A program made the translations under genes and the position numbers. This document shows, piece by piece, positions 1 through 9,859 of a DNA stretch of 64,000 nucleotides. Below the pieces are notes generated by a model, which worked only from the letters and a program-made list of their open reading frames with translations, was not told the DNA's origin and made no database searches. The number at the start of each line of letters is the position of its first letter. Position 1 is the first letter of the stretch. Source of the DNA: Pseudomonas silvicola (GTDB lineage: Bacteria; Pseudomonadota; Gammaproteobacteria; Pseudomonadales; Pseudomonadaceae); contig NZ_CP093280.1 in NCBI RefSeq assembly GCF_026651855.1, positions 1,838,001 to 1,902,000 of the forward strand, in the 5' to 3' direction.

Positions 1-2
1 AC

Positions 3-3000
3 GCCAAGGGCGGCGCCGTGACCCTAGACCTGGCGGACGGCACCTTGCAGAACCAGGGCGGCAGCGTAGTGGCCGACAGCCTGGACGTGACCGCTGGCCA
101 CCTCGACAACAGCGCCGACGACAGCCGCGCCGGCATGCTCTCCAGCATCGTGGGGGCGCTCAAGCTCAAGGTCGCGCAACTGACCAACCGCGCCGGCAAG
201 CTGTTCGCCAAGGGCGACCTCAGCCTCGACGGCCAGCAGCTCACCAATGCCAGCGGCGGTGAAATCAGCGGCGCCAGCCTGGCCATCGACCTGGGCGGGC
301 AACTGGGCAACCAAGGCCTGATCGAAGCCCTCGGCGGCCTGAGCATCAACGCCGCCAGCCTCGACAACAGCGGGCGCATCAGTGGCCTGGGCGGCGGCCG
401 CAGCCAGTTCACCATCGGCGGCGCGCTGGTCAACAGTGGCACCCTGAAATTCAACAGTGATGTATTCAGCCTCACGGCCGGTAGCCTCGATGGCAGCCTG
501 GGCAGCATCAGCGGCACCGGCAGTTCCGACTGGCACCTGGGCACGGCGAGCAGCGTAGGCCGCGCCCAGTTCGACGGTACCTTCGCTGTCACCAGCGGCG
601 GCGCCTTGACCGTACTGGCCGGTGACCGCCTGGCCACCACCGACAGCCTCATCCTGAACGTCGGCAGTTTGGACAACCTGGGCGAGCTGGTCAGCAACCT
701 CGACATGACCCTGCTCACGTCCGGTGACCAGGCCAACCGTGGCTTGCTGTCCAGCCAGGGCAACCTGCGCGTGAACGCCCGCGACTTCAGCCAGGTAGGC
801 GGCCGCCTGGCCAGCGCCGGCAATACCATCCTGACCCTGACCGGCGACCTGGCCAACGGCGGGCGCCTGATCGCCGGCAACGACCTGACCATCAGCGCCA
901 CCCACATCACCAACGACGGCACTTTGGGCGGCCAGGGCAATGTCAGCCTCAACGCCCGGCAAACCATCAGCAACAACGCCGATACCCTGCTGTTCGCCGG
1001 CGGCGACCTGGCACTGCGCGCCGACCGTTTCATCAACACTTATGGCGACCTCTACAACCAGGGCAACCTCAGCTTCGCCGCCTACGACGGCGGGCGTGCC
1101 AGTGCGTTCAGCAACCTCTCCGGCAGCGTGCAAAGCCTGGGGCGCATCGACCTCAACGCCGTCAGCATCGAAAACGCCAAGGCCCAGTTCGAACTGGACC
1201 AGGCCGTCGTCAGCGGCACCCTGGAATGGAAATGTGGCCAGCACTGCGGCGGCCACGACTCGTTCAAGCGCGGCGTCATCACCATCACCAAGGCGCTCGA
1301 GGAAAGCGTGCTGCTGGACTCGCCCATGGCGCGCCTGATCGCCGGCGGCAACATGACCCTCAACGCCAGCGACGTGCAGAACCGCTACAGCCTGCTGGCC
1401 GCCAACGGCGACCTGACCCTCAACGCCGACACCCTGCTCAACCAGGGCGCCTCCTCGCGCAGCGGCAGCCAGGTGATCGTCATCGCCACGCCCCAGCGCA
1501 TCAGCACCGGCTACTGGGACCAGATGCAGTACGTCGACGTGCCCGCGTTCAACGCCGCCGTTGCCGCCGGCCACTTCGACGAAAGCCGCTTCAACGAACT
1601 GATCGCCCGCTCCAGCGACAGCCGCTTCCAGCAGCAGAGCGACGTCACCACCTGGACACCTGACAGCACCCATAACTACACCAGCACGATCCAGTCCGGT
1701 GGCACTGCCACCCTGAACGTCACCCAGAGCGTGCAGAACGGCACCCTGCTGGAGCAGACCCTGGCCCAACTGACCGGCACCCTGGACAACGAGGCCACCC
1801 AGAAGGTGGGCGCCGTGGTGCTGCAACTCAGCCCCGAACGCAGCGCCGACACCCCGGTGGCGGCCAAGGACGTGCAGCGTGTGGAGCGCATCGACACCGA
1901 CGGCACGGTGCACGTCAGCTTCACCCCGGTGGACTTCACGGGCGTACCTTTCGCCGCCGTCGACCCCACCGCATCCACCAGCTTCCGCCTGCCCCAGGGC
2001 GAATACGGCCTGTTCGTCCCCAGCCAGAACCCGCAAAGCCACTACCTGATCGAAACCAACCCGAACCTCACCGACCCCAGCCGGTTCATGAGCTCGGACT
2101 ACCTGCTCGGCCAGCTGGGCTTCAGCGCCGACGAAGCCGCCCGCCGCCTGGGCGACGGGCGCTACGAAAGTCGCCTGATCAGCGACGCCGTGGTGGCCCA
2201 GACCGGCCAGCGCTTCCTGGCCGCCAGCCTGACCAGCGACTACGACCAGTACCGCTACCTGATGGACAACGCCCTGGCCAGCAAGGACGCCCTGAACCTG
2301 AGCGTCGGCGTGGGCCTGAGCGCCCAGCAGGTGGCGGCCCTGACCCACGACATCGTGTGGCTGGAAAACCGCGTCATCGACGGCCAGAACGTGCTGGTGC
2401 CGGTGCTGTACCTGGCCCAGGCCGACGAGCGCAACCTCAACGGCGGCAGCCTCATCCAGGGCCGCAACCTGAGCCTCATGGCCGGCAGCGACCTGGTCAA
2501 CGTCGGCACCCTGCGCGCCAGCGAAGACCTCACTGCTACCGCCGGCGGCAGCCTGTACAACGGCGGCGTGGTCGAGGCCAACGAGCGCCTCAGTCTGCTG
2601 GCCCGGGACAGCATTCGCAACGCCCTGGCCGGCGACATCCGTGCCAGCCAGGTCAGCCTGCAAACCCTCAAGGGCGACATCGTCAACGATCGCACCGCCA
2701 TCGCCGTCAACGACGGCGCGGGCATGCGCACCCTCACCGATGCCGGCGCGCGCATCGCGGCGGGCGAGACGTTGAACGTCACGGCCGGGCAGGACATCAC
2801 CAACCATGGGGCGATGAGTGCTGGCGGTGACGCCAACCTTAGCGCAGCGCGGGACATCAACCTGGTGGCGGTGCAGGACGTCAGTGAGAAGCATGAGTTT
2901 CACAATGGGGGGCATGATTCCAGTGTGACCAGCGACGTCAAGAACCTGGCCGGCACCGTTTCAGCGGGAGGTAGCGTCCACCTGAACGCTGGCCAGGACG

Positions 3001-5963
3001 TCAACGTTATCGCCAGCGACGTGAAGGCTGGAACCGACATCAGCATCGTTGCCGCTCGTGACTTAAACGCCGCTGCCAACGGCGACGTGCACAACGTTGA
3101 AAGCCGCAGCAAGGACGGCAAACAACGCATCAAGGAACAAAACGACAGCACCACCCAACGTGCCGCCACCTTCACCGCCGGCAACGACTTCACCAGCGGA
3201 GCGGGCCGCGACACCACCCTGGTCGCCAGCAAGATCACCGCCGGCCACGAGGCCTACCTCTACAGCGGCGACCAGACCCAGCTGCTGGCAGCCCAGGACA
3301 GCACCCACACCCTGTACGACATGAAGGAAAAGGGCAGCTGGGGCGCCAAGAAAATGCAGCGTGATGAAGTCACGCAGCAGACCAACGTAGGGACTGAAAT
3401 CAAGACCGGTGGCGACCTGACCATCGAAAGCGGCGGCGACCAGCGCTACCAGGTGGCGAAGCTTGAAAGCGGCAAGGACATCACCCTGGCCAGTGGCGGG
3501 GCAATCACCTTCGAGGGGGTGAAGGACCTGCACGATGAGAGCCATACCAAGAGCAAGAGCGACCTGTCGTGGTTCAGCGCCAAGGGCGAGGGGCATACGG
3601 ATGAAACGCTGCGCCAGAGCGCGCTGGTGGCCCAGGGGCAGTTGGCAATCAAGGCGGTCGATGGGCTGCACATCGACATCAAGCAGATCGACCAGAACAC
3701 TGTCAGCCAGACCATCGACGCCATGGTCAAGGCTGACCCGCAGCTGGCGTGGCTGAAACAGGCTGAGCAACGCGGCGACGTGAACTGGCAGCAGGTCAAG
3801 GAACTGCACGAGTCGTTCAAGTACAACAACTCGGGCATGGGGCAGGGGGCGATGCTGGCGGTCATCATCGTCGTCTCCGCCCTGACCGCGGGGGCTGCAA
3901 GTGCGTTGGCGGCTTCGGCGGGATCAACGGTAGGGGCCGGCGCCACGATGGCGGCCGGGTACACCACCGCGGCGGGTGTGGTGGTGCCGGCGGGGTTGGG
4001 CAACGTCATCGCCACGGCGGCGCTGACCTCAATGGCGAGCACCGGGGCCGTCAGCCTGATCAACAATAAGGGCAACGTCGGCACGGCGCTCACGGACACC
4101 TTCAGCAGCGACGGCGTCAAGCAGGCCGTGATCGCGGGAGCGTCGGCGGGCTTCATCAACTACGCCGGCGGCCACTGGTTTGGCGCCCAGACCGATCCGA
4201 TCACCAACAAAGTCACGGGCCCAAGCGTGGTGCCGCACCTGACCGACCCCGCCGCCATCGCCCGCTTTGGTGCGATTCAACTGGCGGGCGGTGTGGTTCG
4301 GGGAGGGCTGTCCCAGGCCCTGGGGCAGGGCAAGTTCAGCGACGCCATGCTCAGCAGCGTCTTCGACATGCTGCAGGCCACAGTCTTCACCAATGTCGGC
4401 GATCTTGGCGACACACTTCAGCTACCCGACAGTGGGCTGGGTAAAACCGCTATTCACGCGTTGGCGGGCGGCTTGCTTGCCGAAGCGATGGGCGGCGACT
4501 TCAAAACCGGCGCACTCGCCGCGGGGGCGAACGAGGCACTGATTGAAACGCTGGACAGCCTGCCGTTCCTCCAGGGTGCTGATCAGGCTGAGCATGATCG
4601 GCTGGTCAACGCCGCTTCCAAGCTCGTCGGCCTGGTGGCGGCGGCAGGGGCTGGCGGGGACGTCGCCCTCGGCTCCGAAATCGCGGGTAATGCGCAGTCC
4701 TACAACCGCAAGCTTCACGCAAAAGAAGAAGAGAAGCTGGCGCAGGCGGCAACCACACTCGACGAGACGGTGGGCAAGAGCCGCACCGGTTTCAGTTGGG
4801 ACATGCTGCTCACCCTGGTGGCAGGCGGTGACATCGACCAGCGCGACAATGCCCGCCTCACCGCCATCATGGCGCAGTACGGCGACGGCAACCCCGAGGG
4901 GGTGGCGTTGGCTGACGACCTGGCCAAAGCACGCTCAGTGGTGCAAGACCTGCAAAACGCCAAGGTCTTGCTGACCTGGGAGGACGGCAAGCCGGTCATC
5001 GCCGATGGCGCCGTGGTCTACGAATTCAGCGCCACGCCCGAGCAGTTCAAGGACAGCGCGCTGTTCAACTCGGCCAACACCACCACCTACGACCCGCCCG
5101 GCGGCGTAGGGGTTGTTCCGGACAAGTGGGTCGAGCAGTATGGCGAGTCGGTGGCGACCAAAAAGCTTCGCGAGATAGGCGCTATTTCCAACGACGCGGA
5201 CCTGAATGCAGATCAATGGCAGGCGTTGGAGCGTTACGCCACTGGTGGGGTGGATACCAGCACCGTAGACTTGGATGTGCTGTTGGCGGTCGTGCCCGGG
5301 GCCAGCGCGGCGAAGGGCGGGGTGCGGGCTGTTTTGCAGGCGCTCGCGGAGGCTCGGGCGGCTGGGGCGTCTGCGAAGAGCGCGGCTCAAGTTGAGTTGG
5401 GTAGTGCAAAGGCGGTAGCGGAGGCTCGGGCGGGTGAGGCGTCTGCGACGGGGACTGCTGGCGAAGTTGCTGGCACGGGAGCTAGAAATCCATTGCTTGA
5501 TGATGCGATACCTAGAGGCGGTGATCGTCTGGTCGTGAATCAAGGAGCTGTGCCTACTTGCGGTCACAACTCTTGTGGGATGGTTCTGAATACATTGGGT
5601 AAAGAAGTTGATGTGGGAACTCTTATCCGAAAACTCCCGCCCTCTGAAAAAGGGATTTTTGCTCAGGATGTTGCTAGCCTGATGAAGTCTGAAGGTGTTC
5701 CTGCAAGTGCCTTTGGGAACAGGAATGTTGCTGACTTAGCTAGATACACCTCAAGTGGAACTCCAGTAGTTGTTCGTGTTGTTGATGGTGCGGGAAATTC
5801 TGGGTTTTCCCATTTTGTTGTAGTAGATGGGATTACTACTAGGAATGGTATTTCTGTTGTAGCTATTCGCGACCCGCATGGTAAGCAGTATTTCAGTCCT
5901 ATAACCACCTTTGAAAGAAATTTTTCGGGTGAGGTTGTTGTTCCTCGGAGCGCGTTGAAATGA
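3..5963 (+). CDS. cdiA: CdiA / filamentous haemagglutinin-like contact-dependent toxin, C-terminal part (5' end outside window)
   Basis: This is the distal part of a giant two-partner-secreted exoprotein that delivers a C-terminal toxin into neighbouring cells. The frame is open from base 3, so the true start lies upstream and the GTG at 18 is only an internal codon. Counting from that GTG, residues 1 to about 1270 are glycine/asparagine-rich haemagglutinin repeats of the beta-helix stalk. A hydrophobic Ala/Gly-rich stretch at about 1276-1420 resembles the DUF637 region of Pseudomonas CdiA. A charged pre-toxin linker runs from about 1510 to 1810. The last 150 residues are the toxin: Cys1848 in VPTCGHNSC, His1932 in SHFVVVDG and Asp1952 in RDPHG read as a papain/C39-like cysteine-peptidase triad. 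GC content falls sharply at the toxin, as expected for a swapped module. The stop overlaps the immunity start (ATGA). The family is certain; the toxin activity is inferred. Confidence 0.9.
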   Translation, partial: AKGGAVTLDLADGTLQNQGGSVVADSLDVTAGHLDNSADDSRAGMLSSIVGALKLKVAQLTNRAGKLFAKGDLSLDGQQLTNASGGEISGASLAIDLGGQLGNQGLIEALGGLSINAASLDNSGRISGLGGGRSQFTIGGALVNSGTLKFNSDVFSLTAGSLDGSLGSISGTGSSDWHLGTASSVGRAQFDGTFAVTSGGALTVLAGDRLATTDSLILNVGSLDNLGELVSNLDMTLLTSGDQANRGLLSSQGNLRVNARDFSQVGGRLASAGNTILTLTGDLANGGRLIAGNDLTISATHITNDGTLGGQGNVSLNARQTISNNADTLLFAGGDLALRADRFINTYGDLYNQGNLSFAAYDGGRASAFSNLSGSVQSLGRIDLNAVSIENAKAQFELDQAVVSGTLEWKCGQHCGGHDSFKRGVITITKALEESVLLDSPMARLIAGGNMTLNASDVQNRYSLLAANGDLTLNADTLLNQGASSRSGSQVIVIATPQRISTGYWDQMQYVDVPAFNAAVAAGHFDESRFNELIARSSDSRFQQQSDVTTWTPDSTHNYTSTIQSGGTATLNVTQSVQNGTLLEQTLAQLTGTLDNEATQKVGAVVLQLSPERSADTPVAAKDVQRVERIDTDGTVHVSFTPVDFTGVPFAAVDPTASTSFRLPQGEYGLFVPSQNPQSHYLIETNPNLTDPSRFMSSDYLLGQLGFSADEAARRLGDGRYESRLISDAVVAQTGQRFLAASLTSDYDQYRYLMDNALASKDALNLSVGVGLSAQQVAALTHDIVWLENRVIDGQNVLVPVLYLAQADERNLNGGSLIQGRNLSLMAGSDLVNVGTLRASEDLTATAGGSLYNGGVVEANERLSLLARDSIRNALAGDIRASQVSLQTLKGDIVNDRTAIAVNDGAGMRTLTDAGARIAAGETLNVTAGQDITNHGAMSAGGDANLSAARDINLVAVQDVSEKHEFHNGGHDSSVTSDVKNLAGTVSAGGSVHLNAGQDVNVIASDVKAGTDISIVAARDLNAAANGDVHNVESRSKDGKQRIKEQNDSTTQRAATFTAGNDFTSGAGRDTTLVASKITAGHEAYLYSGDQTQLLAAQDSTHTLYDMKEKGSWGAKKMQRDEVTQQTNVGTEIKTGGDLTIESGGDQRYQVAKLESGKDITLASGGAITFEGVKDLHDESHTKSKSDLSWFSAKGEGHTDETLRQSALVAQGQLAIKAVDGLHIDIKQIDQNTVSQTIDAMVKADPQLAWLKQAEQRGDVNWQQVKELHESFKYNNSGMGQGAMLAVIIVVSALTAGAASALAASAGSTVGAGATMAAGYTTAAGVVVPAGLGNVIATAALTSMASTGAVSLINNKGNVGTALTDTFSSDGVKQAVIAGASAGFINYAGGHWFGAQTDPITNKVTGPSVVPHLTDPAAIARFGAIQLAGGVVRGGLSQALGQGKFSDAMLSSVFDMLQATVFTNVGDLGDTLQLPDSGLGKTAIHALAGGLLAEAMGGDFKTGALAAGANEALIETLDSLPFLQGADQAEHDRLVNAASKLVGLVAAAGAGGDVALGSEIAGNAQSYNRKLHAKEEEKLAQAATTLDETVGKSRTGFSWDMLLTLVAGGDIDQRDNARLTAIMAQYGDGNPEGVALADDLAKARSVVQDLQNAKVLLTWEDGKPVIADGAVVYEFSATPEQFKDSALFNSANTTTYDPPGGVGVVPDKWVEQYGESVATKKLREIGAISNDADLNADQWQALERYATGGVDTSTVDLDVLLAVVPGASAAKGGVRAVLQALAEARAAGASAKSAAQVELGSAKAVAEARAGEASATGTAGEVAGTGARNPLLDDAIPRGGDRLVVNQGAVPTCGHNSCGMVLNTLGKEVDVGTLIRKLPPSEKGIFAQDVASLMKSEGVPASAFGNRNVADLARYTSSGTPVVVRVVDGAGNSGFSHFVVVDGITTRNGISVVAIRDPHGKQYFSPITTFERNFSGEVVVPRSALK

Positions 5964-6316
5964 AATTAAATATCAGGTTTCCCCAAAATATGCATACCGA
6001 GAATTTGTTAAGGCAAGCGCGAATTCCTTGCTTGTGCAAAATATCCAGAGAATTTGAGATCTGTTTTTCGGATACTGTTCCAGAATCATCTGGAACTGTG
6101 TTCGAATGGGATCGTAACGAGTTGGAGTTAAGAGCTATTGCGAGCGGGGGAGGGCAATATACTCACTATGCGAATAGCCTGATTACTTTAAGGAAAGTTG
6201 AGAGCAATGTTTATAAGGTCATTGATCTCGAAATGTTTTACGCAAACTTTGGGTGGTGTGCTGTCTTGAAAGGTGGTGAATATGCGCCGCCAGGAAATTT
6301 TTGGGATGAAGAGTGA
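5960..6316 (+). CDS. cdiI: Putative CdiI immunity protein for the CdiA papain-like toxin
   Basis: This 118-residue acidic cytosolic protein starts at an ATG that overlaps the cdiA stop by four bases, the usual coupling of CdiA to CdiI. It has no signal peptide or membrane segment and its base composition is AT-rich like the toxin tip and unlike the cdiA stalk. Its position makes it the cognate antidote that would bind the incoming toxin domain and protect siblings. I do not recognise a named immunity family, so the role rests on position, size and composition. Confidence 0.75.
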   Translation: MKLNIRFPQNMHTENLLRQARIPCLCKISREFEICFSDTVPESSGTVFEWDRNELELRAIASGGGQYTHYANSLITLRKVESNVYKVIDLEMFYANFGWCAVLKGGEYAPPGNFWDEE

Positions 6317-6422
6317 AGGTTTTTATGGGCTCTGGTAGTAGGTCGGGGAAAAGGGAAGTGGTTTTTAATTCCTCCGCCAACACCCTGCTGGGGTTGAAGC
6401 AGTAAAGAGCTATAAGTTAGTT

Positions 6423-6735
6423 GGTGCAAAAGGCGTAGGTACTGCGCTGGAAGCAACCGATCCCATTGCTGTGAGTGGTAGTCGGGCAATCGACAAGGCG
6501 CAGAGTTACGAAAGTGTTGTGCGTGGGATGTATGGGAATACTTCGTCTGCTGAACGTCAATACACGGCGCTTGTCAATGGGCAATGTGTCGGGCAGTACG
6601 AGGCAATGGATGGAAAGCTATGCCCATGCAGGAGAAGTAATCCGTGTCCACCCGAAAAGTATTAATGGGCAGCCGGTTGATGCTCAGCACTATCCTCCGA
6701 CCGGAGCGGAGTTAAAAATTTGGGGGCAGCAATGA
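6423..6735 (+). pseudogene. Orphan CdiA toxin fragment 1 (chimeric and frameshifted)
   Basis: The fragment begins with the hinge GGTGCAAAA (Gly-Ala-Lys) and reads GAKGVGTALEATDPIAV as the start of one toxin. At about 6591 it joins the tail of another toxin, whose frame carries WMESYAHAGEVIRVHPKS and ends HYPPTGAELKIWGQQ. The two halves are in different frames and there is no start codon. The tail matches the one at 10861-11005, where the family is better preserved. The stop overlaps the following immunity start (ATGA). It cannot make an intact toxin but could act as a recombination donor. Confidence 0.7.
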
Positions 6736-7446
6736 GCATGGAAGATATAGTGGCTGACAGACTTAGAAGAGCAATTGCTGATGGATTTGATATTTTTAAA
6801 ATATCAAAAGAGGCACTTGATATTTACCAAGATCCAAACCTTTCTCTTACAAAAGCTTTAGACATTGCGTTGTTGTCACTAATGGCAATGGTCGAAGGGC
6901 CAGAGTTTGAGATGACAGAAAAAGAATTTTATGGTTTTTTATCTGATATTCGCCGGGCGTAGTTTTTCAATATGCTCAGCTTGAGAAAGCGAGATAGGCA
7001 CTATCTCTAACGACGCGGACCTGAATGCAGATCACTGGCACGCGTTGGAGCGTTACGCCATTGGTGGGGTGGATACCAGCACCGTAGGCTTGGATGTGCT
7101 GTTGGCGGTAGTGCCCGGAGCCAGCGCGGCGAAGGGCGGGGTACGGGCTGTTTTGCAGGCGCTCGCGGAGGCTCGGGCAGCTGGGGCGTCTGCGAAGAGC
7201 GCAGCTCAGGTTGAGTTGGGTAGTGCAAAGGCGGTAGCGGAGGCTCGGGCGGGTGAGGCGTCTGCGCAGCGCACGGCTCCAGGTGAATTGGGTAGCGCAA
7301 ACGCGATAGAGGAAGCTCCCAAAGCTACTAGTCTTACCGCTGTAACGGACGAGATGAGCGCTGATGCGTACCATCCGGATTGGCAGCGTTACGTGGGTGG
7401 TGAGCCGAGAGCGGTTGGAGCGGATGTTGTTAGTGGAGGTGCAAAA
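6591..7446 (+). repeat. Amplified CDI cassette, copy A (toxin tail, immunity, linker)
   Basis: This segment of about 0.85 kb holds a toxin tail, its immunity gene, a short AT-rich joint (TTTTTCAATATGCTCAGCTT) and a linker copied from cdiA around 5170-5440. It recurs almost unchanged at 10861-11670 and 16085-16867. Similarity to the third copy extends upstream to the hinge at 6423. Confidence 0.75.
6732..6962 (+). CDS. Orphan immunity protein, copy 1 of 3
   Basis: This 76-residue protein (MSMEDIVADRLRRAI...) is AT-rich and cytosolic. Its ATG overlaps the stop of the toxin fragment, so the ATG at 6732 is preferred over an upstream in-frame ATG inside the toxin tail. Nearly identical copies lie at 11002-11232 and 16226-16456, each behind the same toxin tail and each followed by the same copy of the cdiA linker. 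It is presumably the antidote to the WMESYDHAG/HYPPTGAEL toxin. The open frame is kept in all three copies although the toxin is broken in each. Confidence 0.7.
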   Translation: MSMEDIVADRLRRAIADGFDIFKISKEALDIYQDPNLSLTKALDIALLSLMAMVEGPEFEMTEKEFYGFLSDIRRA

Positions 7447-7877
7447 GCTACAGGCGGTGCTGCAGAAAAAGTAGATGATGTTGTAGCTCCATCGTCTAAA
7501 CCTGAATGGTTGCAGCGCCTTGATGCGGGTAATGAGTTTAATAAGGTACAGTCTAAAAACTACCCGAATAACGAAGTTTATATTCAGCGACCTGACGGGA
7601 GTGGCTATTATCGTGTTGATTCGTATAATCCCATAAAAGGCGAAATCGTCTCTCGTAAATTGACACGGCTTTCTGAGGTTTCAGAGGCGACAGCAAAGAG
7701 CTACATAAGTGAGGCCATTACGAAATACCCTTCTGGTGGGCTTTGGGTGGCCAAAAATTGCAAGGTACTGTTATTCTGGAGGTTCCTCCACAGAATGGAG
7801 TAGTTCCAAAAATCATCTTGGACTCTGCAAATAAAGCAGGAGTTTTAGTTAGAGATACTAATGGGAAGGTGTGTTGA
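6990..7877 (+). pseudogene. Orphan CdiA linker and toxin module 2, frameshifted near the end
   Basis: The segment repeats the cdiA pre-toxin linker (SNDADLNADHWHALERYA to VVSGGAK) and, after the hinge at 7438-7446, switches to an unrelated AT-rich toxin. The toxin reads YYRVDSYNPIKGEIVSRKL and SEATAKSYISEAITKYPSGG. A single-base frameshift at about 7735-7755 then moves the expected ending (GTVILEVPPQNGVVPKIILD to DTNGKVC) to the next frame, and the shifted product stops at 7803. There is no start codon or ribosome binding site. The toxin type is common at the C-termini of polymorphic secreted toxins, but I cannot name its activity. The original stop overlaps the next immunity ATG. Confidence 0.7.
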
Positions 7878-8353
7878 TGGGGCTGCCTATTTATTATTGT
7901 AAGTCTTGGTTTCGGATGAAAAAGTTTGCGATAGAGCCTATGGATGAATCTCTGGCACATTCTAGGCATCTCTCGGGTGAATCATATACGGCTCTCATTG
8001 GGTCGGACTCTGCGCCATCTTGCTTTGTTGAGTTCTCCATAGATAAAGGAATGGTTGGTGTCGGTTTTTTAGATAAAAAATGTCGTGAGTATCTGACCTA
8101 CCAATTTCAAGTAACAGATACGGATAGCTTATTTTTAACTATGGCGACTCATCGTGAGTTTGAAGGGGATGGAGACGAGGTCATAGGTGGGGAGTCCTAC
8201 ATTTTCAATGAGGAAGGCGGCCTTGTTATTAGGCGAGAAAAATTTAATCCTCATGAGATTGAAGAGGCTAGATCAAGTTTCGAACCGTCTCGAAATTATG
8301 AAAAAATCCCCGAGTTTGGTTGTTACTCTAATGTAACAAAAGCTGATAGATGA
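7877..8353 (+). CDS. Orphan immunity protein for module 2
   Basis: This 158-residue cytosolic protein starts at the ATG that overlaps the TGA of the upstream toxin tail (TGATG), the same coupling seen across the array. It is AT-rich and begins MGLPIYYCKSWFRMKKFAI. Its place directly behind the YYRVDSYNP toxin makes it the likely antidote. The frame is intact although the toxin is frameshifted. No named family is assigned. Confidence 0.65.
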   Translation: MGLPIYYCKSWFRMKKFAIEPMDESLAHSRHLSGESYTALIGSDSAPSCFVEFSIDKGMVGVGFLDKKCREYLTYQFQVTDTDSLFLTMATHREFEGDGDEVIGGESYIFNEEGGLVIRREKFNPHEIEEARSSFEPSRNYEKIPEFGCYSNVTKADR

Positions 8354-8420
8354 AACAGGTAGGTGAGTTTCATTATAAAATTTAAGGGGTCTGAGTTGAT
8401 CTGGCACCGGCCTTGCGCTG

Positions 8421-9842
8421 GTGTTTTTGCACCCTATCTGCACCCTTTTCCAGGGTGCCGATCAGGCTGAGCATGATCGGCTGGTCAACGCCGCCTCCAA
8501 GCTCGTCGGCTTGGTGGTGGCGGCAGGGGCTGGCGGGGACGTCGCCCTCGGCTCCGAAATCGCGGGTAATGCGCAGTCCTACAACCGCAAGCTTCACGCA
8601 AAAGAAGAAGAGAAGCTGGCGCAGGCGGCAACCACACTCGACGAGACGGTGGGCAAGAGCCGCACCGGTTTCAGTTGGGACATGCTGCTCACCCTGGTGG
8701 CAGGCGGTGACATCGACCAGCGCGACAATGCCCGCCTCACCGCCATCATGGCGCAGTACGGCGACGGCAACCCCGAGGGGGTGGCGTTGGCTGACGACCT
8801 GGCCAAAGCACGCTCAGTGGTGCAAGACCTGCAAAACGCCAAGGTCTTGCTGACCTGGGAGGACGGCAAGCCGGTCATCGCCGATGGCGCCGTGGTCTAC
8901 GAATTCAGCGCCACGCCCGAGCAGTTCAAGGACAGCGCGCTGTTCAACTCGGCCAACACCACCACCTACGACCCGCCCGGCGGCGTAGGGGTTGTTCCCG
9001 ACAAGTGGGTCGAGCAGTATGGCGAGTCGGTGGCGACCAAAAAGCTTCGCGAGATAGGCGCTATTTCCAACGACGCGGACCTGAATGCAGATCAATGGCA
9101 CGCGTTGGAGCGTTACGCCACTGGAGGGGTGGATACCAGCACCGTAGACTTGGATGTGCTGTTGGCGGTAGTGCCCGGGGCTAGCGCGGCGAAGGGCGGG
9201 GTGCGAGCTGTTTTGCAGGCGCTCGCGGAGGCTCGGGCGGCTGGGGCGTCTGCGAAGAGCGCGGCTCAGGTTGAGTTGGGTAGTGCAAAGGCGGTAACGG
9301 AGGCTCGGGCGGGTGAGGCGTCTGCGCAGAGCGCGGCTCCGGGTGAATTGGGTAGCGCAAAAGCGATAGAGGAAGCTCCCAAAGCTACTAGTCTTACCAC
9401 TATCACGGACGAGATGAACGCTGATCCTTACCATCCGGATTGGCAGCGTTACGTGGGTGGTGAGCCGAGAGCGGTTGGAGCGGATGTTGTTAGTGGAGGT
9501 GCAAAAGGGATTCAGAAGGTTCCTGGTTTTGGAGAGGTAGATGACTTCTTTGCAGCACAGTCGTCTAACCTCAACAAAAAACTGGGAACAAAAATTGGTG
9601 AGGGTCGGCTGCCCTATGAAACAAGCAGGGCCGGTGTAGAGCTGGCTAAAGCGACGGTTAAAGAAACCTTAGAGAACGTTACGTCTGTGAGTCCATTGAT
9701 CCCCAGCTCAACTGTGCGAGGAAATTATGACCTCATTCATGTGTACAGCGTCAAAACTAATAGCACCGTAAGTCTGCGAGTATTGCCAGATGGGAAGTAC
9801 GAGTTTGATACGCTGATTCCAGAGAAGTCGTCTAAATTTTAA
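8421..9842 (+). CDS. Orphan CdiA C-terminal fragment with intact toxin (module 3)
   Basis: This is the longest and best preserved orphan. From about 8449 it repeats cdiA 4571-5445 at near identity (offset 3879), covering the end of the DUF637-like region and the whole pre-toxin linker. After the hinge at 9498-9506 it carries a new toxin with SRAGVELAKATVKETLENV, GNYDLIHVYSVKT and the ending YEFDTLIPEKSSKF. The frame is open over 473 codons. The GTG at 8421 has no convincing ribosome binding site and there is no secretion signal, so it is probably silent until recombined into cdiA. The long 5' homology makes it the best placed donor for toxin replacement. The activity of this toxin family is not assigned. 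Confidence 0.7.
   Translation: MFLHPICTLFQGADQAEHDRLVNAASKLVGLVVAAGAGGDVALGSEIAGNAQSYNRKLHAKEEEKLAQAATTLDETVGKSRTGFSWDMLLTLVAGGDIDQRDNARLTAIMAQYGDGNPEGVALADDLAKARSVVQDLQNAKVLLTWEDGKPVIADGAVVYEFSATPEQFKDSALFNSANTTTYDPPGGVGVVPDKWVEQYGESVATKKLREIGAISNDADLNADQWHALERYATGGVDTSTVDLDVLLAVVPGASAAKGGVRAVLQALAEARAAGASAKSAAQVELGSAKAVTEARAGEASAQSAAPGELGSAKAIEEAPKATSLTTITDEMNADPYHPDWQRYVGGEPRAVGADVVSGGAKGIQKVPGFGEVDDFFAAQSSNLNKKLGTKIGEGRLPYETSRAGVELAKATVKETLENVTSVSPLIPSSTVRGNYDLIHVYSVKTNSTVSLRVLPDGKYEFDTLIPEKSSKF
8449..9497 (+). repeat. Long direct repeat of the cdiA pre-toxin region
   Basis: It matches cdiA from about 4571 to the end of the linker with only scattered base changes. It extends further downstream, to the VVSGGAK hinge, than the copy in cdiA, which diverges after the GEASA codons at about 5445. 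Confidence 0.85.
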
Positions 9843-9859
9843 TATGGAGGCGAAAAGCT

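Noticed and set aside
24-2915. Very long open frame on the minus strand opposite cdiA
   Set aside because: It is the mirror of a high-GC repetitive coding sequence, lacks motifs and a ribosome binding site, and the plus strand is clearly CdiA.
5126-5395. Small plus-strand frame inside the cdiA linker
   Set aside because: It is an out-of-frame reading of an Ala/Gly-rich linker and recurs only because the linker is repeated.
6475-6735. GTG-initiated 86-residue frame as a real gene
   Set aside because: It is the out-of-frame front of a chimeric toxin fragment joined to a toxin tail; only the tail part is conserved with module 5.
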